From assembly GCA_013329855.1 (NCBI GenBank), contig DUJI01000172.1, forward strand, positions 4,217 through 19,480: a stretch of DNA of 15,264 bases, written 5' to 3'. This document shows, piece after piece, positions 13,172 through 15,264 of the stretch. Below the pieces are notes generated by a model. The model did not search any database. It saw only the letters and a program-made list of their open reading frames with translations, and was not told where the DNA came from. Within the stretch, counting starts at the first letter, position 1. The number at the start of each line of letters is the position of its first letter. A program made the position numbers and the translations under genes. Source of the DNA: Thermoplasmata archaeon (GTDB taxonomy: Archaea > Thermoplasmatota > Thermoplasmata > RBG-16-68-12).

Positions 13172-14362
13172 GTGGAGCTCGGCGTCGTGGGGAAGCCGAA
13201 CGTGGGCAAGTCCACGTTCTTCGCGGCGGCCACGCTGGCGCCCGCGCAGATTGCGAACTACCCATTCACCACGATCGAGCCCAACCGCGGCATGGCCTAC
13301 GTCCGCCACCGCTGCCCCCACTTGGATCTCGGCGTTCCATGCAAGCCGAGCAACAGCCCCTGCCAGGACGGGGTGCGCCTGATCCCCGTGGAGCTGCTCG
13401 ATGTCGCGGGGCTCGTCCCCAAAGCCCACGAGGGCCGCGGCCTCGGGAACAAATTCCTGGACGACCTGCGGCAGGCCAGCGCCCTCGTGCACGTGATCGA
13501 CGCCACGGGCGGCACGGACTTCGAGGGCAATGTCGTCCCGCCCGAGACCCATGACCCCCTGGAGGACGTCCGCTTCTTGGAGGAAGAGCTCGCGCACTGG
13601 ATCGCGGGCATCCTCTCCCGCAACTGGGAGAAGGAGGCGCGCCATGCCGACCTGGAGGAGGTCCCCCCCGAGAAGGTCCTGTACGACCGCCTCACGGGCC
13701 TCGGTCTCACGGAGGCTCAGATCCACCTCGCCCTCCGCGAGACGCCCCTGGACGCCAAGATGGCCCGATGGACCGCGGAGGACCTGTTCCACCTCGCCCA
13801 CAGTCTCCGCAAGATCGGCAAACCCATGATCCTCGCCGCGAACAAGGCGGACCTCGCGTCGAAGGAACGCCTCGAGACGCTGGTGGGCGTCGAAGGGTAC
13901 CGCACGGTGCCTACGTCGGCGGAGTTCGAGCTCGCGTTGCGCCGGGCCGCCCAGGCGCGGCTCGTGACGTACGAGCCGGGCGCGTCCTCGTTCCAGATTT
14001 CGGACCCGTCCAAGCTCTCCCCGCCGCAGGCCAAGGGGCTCGAGAAGATCAAGACCTTCTTGGAGGCCCGCGGGTCGACCGGGGTCCAGGCCTGCGTCGA
14101 GGAGGCCGTGTTCAAGCTGTTGGACCTCATCGTCGTGTTCCCCGTGGAGGACGAGACGCACTGGACGGACAAGAAGGGGAACGTGCTGCCCGACGCGTTC
14201 CTCGTGCCGCGCGGGTCCACCGCCATGGATGTTGCCTTCAAAGTCCACACGGACCTGGGGAAGCACTTCATCCGAGCCATCGATGGAAGAAGCAAGATGG
14301 TCGTCGGTCGGGATCATCCGGTCAAGGACGGCGACGTGATCAAGATCATCGCGAAGGCCTGA
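13172..14362 (+). CDS. ychF: YchF/OLA1-type translation-associated P-loop NTPase
   Basis: A 396-residue member of the Obg-related YchF family, archaeal form. G1 is G7-KPNVGKST15; G2-like NYPFTTIEPN is at 29-38; G3 is D77-VAGL81 followed by VPKAHEGRGLGNKFLDDLRQA; G4 is N224-KAD227. A helical insertion (about 125-205) and a C-terminal TGS domain (about 316-394, ending GRDHPVKDGDVIKI) complete the layout. The archaeal insert between G2 and G3 has C47, C57 and C64 in RCPHLDLGVPCKPSNSPC, as is usual in archaeal members. Bacterial and human relatives bind ribosomes and prefer ATP because of a changed G4; here the canonical NKAD is kept, so GTP use is plausible. The GTG at 13172 sits exactly at the conserved VELGVVGKPN start, with a TATA-like element 22 bp upstream. 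Confidence 0.95.
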   Translation: MELGVVGKPNVGKSTFFAAATLAPAQIANYPFTTIEPNRGMAYVRHRCPHLDLGVPCKPSNSPCQDGVRLIPVELLDVAGLVPKAHEGRGLGNKFLDDLRQASALVHVIDATGGTDFEGNVVPPETHDPLEDVRFLEEELAHWIAGILSRNWEKEARHADLEEVPPEKVLYDRLTGLGLTEAQIHLALRETPLDAKMARWTAEDLFHLAHSLRKIGKPMILAANKADLASKERLETLVGVEGYRTVPTSAEFELALRRAAQARLVTYEPGASSFQISDPSKLSPPQAKGLEKIKTFLEARGSTGVQACVEEAVFKLLDLIVVFPVEDETHWTDKKGNVLPDAFLVPRGSTAMDVAFKVHTDLGKHFIRAIDGRSKMVVGRDHPVKDGDVIKIIAKA

Positions 14363-14511
14363 CGATCCGTGGCCCCCGGAGAATGGCGACAAAAGTTCAT
14401 GATGGTGCATGTGACTCGAACCCCGATGCAGGGTCGGGGGGGGGCGGGGACCTACCTCGCGGTTCCCAGGGTGCGGGGTTGGGCAGCCTGGGCAGCGGAG
14501 GGCTGAGCGGC
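14363..14511 (+). promoter_or_regulatory. Leader/intergenic region before the GH15-like gene, with a G-rich tract
   Basis: The 149 nt between ychF and the GH15-like gene hold a weak TATA-like ACAAAAGTT (14389-14397). A G-rich tract follows (14431-14449: GGG, then nine G, then GGGG) that could form a G-quadruplex. GGAGGG at 14497-14502 is a good Shine-Dalgarno 9 nt before the TTG at 14512. I find no small gene or terminator hairpin here. Confidence 0.45.
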
Positions 14512-15264
14512 TTGCCGCGAGAGACGACGAAACGAGGTCGCCCTGCGGATTCCTACAAGCGACTTCGAGACTACGGAATCATCGGGAACCTCCACACGGT
14601 CGCCCTCGTGGGCGTGGACGGGTCCATCGACTGGTACTGCTATCCCTACTTCGACTCCGCGAGCCTCTTCGGTGCCATCCTCGACAGCTCGAAGGGCGGC
14701 CACTTCCGGATTAGCACGCAGAGCTACGCGACGCGGAACCAGTTCTACCTCCCGGACACGAACGTCCTCATCACGCGCTTCCTGACGCGGGAGGCCGTCG
14801 GGGAGGTCACGGACTACATGCCCATCGCCCAGGGGAAGGGCGAGGTCCAGCGGCACCGGATCATCCGCCAGGTCGAGGCGGTCCGGGGCACGATTCCGTT
14901 CGAGCTCGAGTGCCTCCCCGCCTTCGACTACGCCCGCCGGAGCCATGAGACGAAGCTGGACGAGGCGGGCGCCCAGTTCCTCGCCCCCAACTTGACCCTG
15001 ACCCTCGCGGGCCTCGTGCCCCTTCAGAAGGCCGGAGCCGGCGTGAGGGCCGACTTCCGGCTCAAGGAGGGCGAATCCGCCTCCTTCGTCTTGGAGGGCA
15101 CGGACGGTCCGTGCACATTCAACCAGGTCCACCTCAGACCGCCTGAGGTCGAGGAGGCGCGGATCCTCTTCGAGCGCATGCTGGGCTACGCGAACTCCCT
15201 CGGTCTCTATGCGGAGGAGATCGGACGCCGCGGCGAGGCGCTGGGCAACTTCCCCCAGGCGTTC
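14512..15264 (+). CDS. GH15 (glucoamylase/trehalase-like) protein lacking most of the catalytic domain; cut by window end
   Basis: 251 codons are visible. Residues 15-206 are a normal N-terminal beta-sandwich of archaeal and bacterial GH15 enzymes: YGIIGNLHTVALVGVDGSID, WYCYPYFDSASLFGAILD, PDTNVLITRFLTREAVGEVTDYMP, RQVEAVRGTIPFELECLPAFDYARR, FRLKEGESASFVLEG. At residues 208-213 the sequence jumps to EEARILFERMLGYANSLGLYAEEIG and LGNFPQAF. In intact members this block stands near the C-terminus, some 350-400 residues later. The (alpha/alpha)6 barrel core with both catalytic glutamates, including the family's NWDYRYxWxRD region, is absent, yet the frame stays open. No hydrolase activity is expected. 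The TTG start is chosen from the GGAGGG Shine-Dalgarno 9 nt upstream; no ATG or GTG is in frame nearby. An assembly join is an alternative to a real deletion. Confidence 0.8.
   Translation, partial: MPRETTKRGRPADSYKRLRDYGIIGNLHTVALVGVDGSIDWYCYPYFDSASLFGAILDSSKGGHFRISTQSYATRNQFYLPDTNVLITRFLTREAVGEVTDYMPIAQGKGEVQRHRIIRQVEAVRGTIPFELECLPAFDYARRSHETKLDEAGAQFLAPNLTLTLAGLVPLQKAGAGVRADFRLKEGESASFVLEGTDGPCTFNQVHLRPPEVEEARILFERMLGYANSLGLYAEEIGRRGEALGNFPQAF
15131..15149. repeat. Perfect inverted repeat at the GH15 deletion junction
   Basis: ACCTCAG (15131-15137), a 5-nt loop ACCGC, then CTGAGGT (15143-15149) form a perfect 7-bp hairpin. It coincides with the point (residues 207-213) where the GH15-like protein passes from its N-terminal domain to its C-terminal block. 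Confidence 0.7.

Noticed and set aside
14398..14436. tRNA-like TTCGA loop on the minus strand (GGGGTTCGAGTC) after ychF
   Set aside because: The flanking bases do not form a T-stem, and no acceptor, D or anticodon arm can be built around it.
14452..15132. Minus-strand open frame antisense to the GH15-like gene
   Set aside because: The plus-strand frame has clear GH15 motifs; the antisense product has no recognisable family and typical shadow composition.

Overview
The window is a compact, high-GC stretch of archaeal chromosome. Third codon positions are almost all G or C by eye. Three archaeal translation and secretion genes fix the domain: ribosomal protein S8e, the SRP19 subunit of the signal recognition particle, and initiation factor aIF2-beta. 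Phosphopantothenate synthetase, a DUF211 protein, type II methionine aminopeptidase and a presenilin-like A22 protease agree with this. aIF2-beta carries a C-terminal TRAM domain, a fusion I know from Thermoplasmata and haloarchaea. The proteins are not strongly acidic, so an uncultured Thermoplasmatota lineage is my best guess (inference). Many genes have a TATA-like element 20-50 bp before the start, and several look leaderless or nearly so.

Layout. Positions 1-173 (-) hold the start of a beta-propeller/S9-peptidase-like gene, divergent from a Nudix hydrolase (+). Next comes a two-gene unit of a YrdC/Sua5-type threonylcarbamoyl-AMP synthase (tRNA t6A) and type II methionine aminopeptidase (2-nt gap). 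DUF211 and a membrane-anchored Holliday-junction-resolvase-like nuclease follow. The nuclease converges on srp19 and the two share a CTAG stop. srp19 diverges from a TldD-TldE metalloprotease pair, which is followed by a small three-helix membrane protein with four cysteines.

From 6768 to 10524 (-) there is a core block: pyrG (CTP synthase), aIF2-beta-TRAM, the presenilin-like protease and rps8e, with separate promoters for pyrG, aIF2-beta and rps8e. pyrG diverges from a redoxin gene (+) across a region holding a perfect 17-bp palindrome. The redoxin gene converges on, and overlaps, a DUF1611 - phosphopantothenate synthetase operon (-) coupled by an ATGA overlap. That operon diverges from the YchF/OLA1-type GTPase (+).

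The last gene, cut by the window end, is GH15-like. Its N-terminal beta-sandwich joins directly to the family's C-terminal LGNFPQAF block, so nearly all of the catalytic barrel is missing. A perfect 7-bp inverted repeat lies at the junction. This is the strongest anomaly in the window. I see no CRISPR array, insertion sequence, tRNA or rRNA. Most of the window is ordinary housekeeping chromosome.
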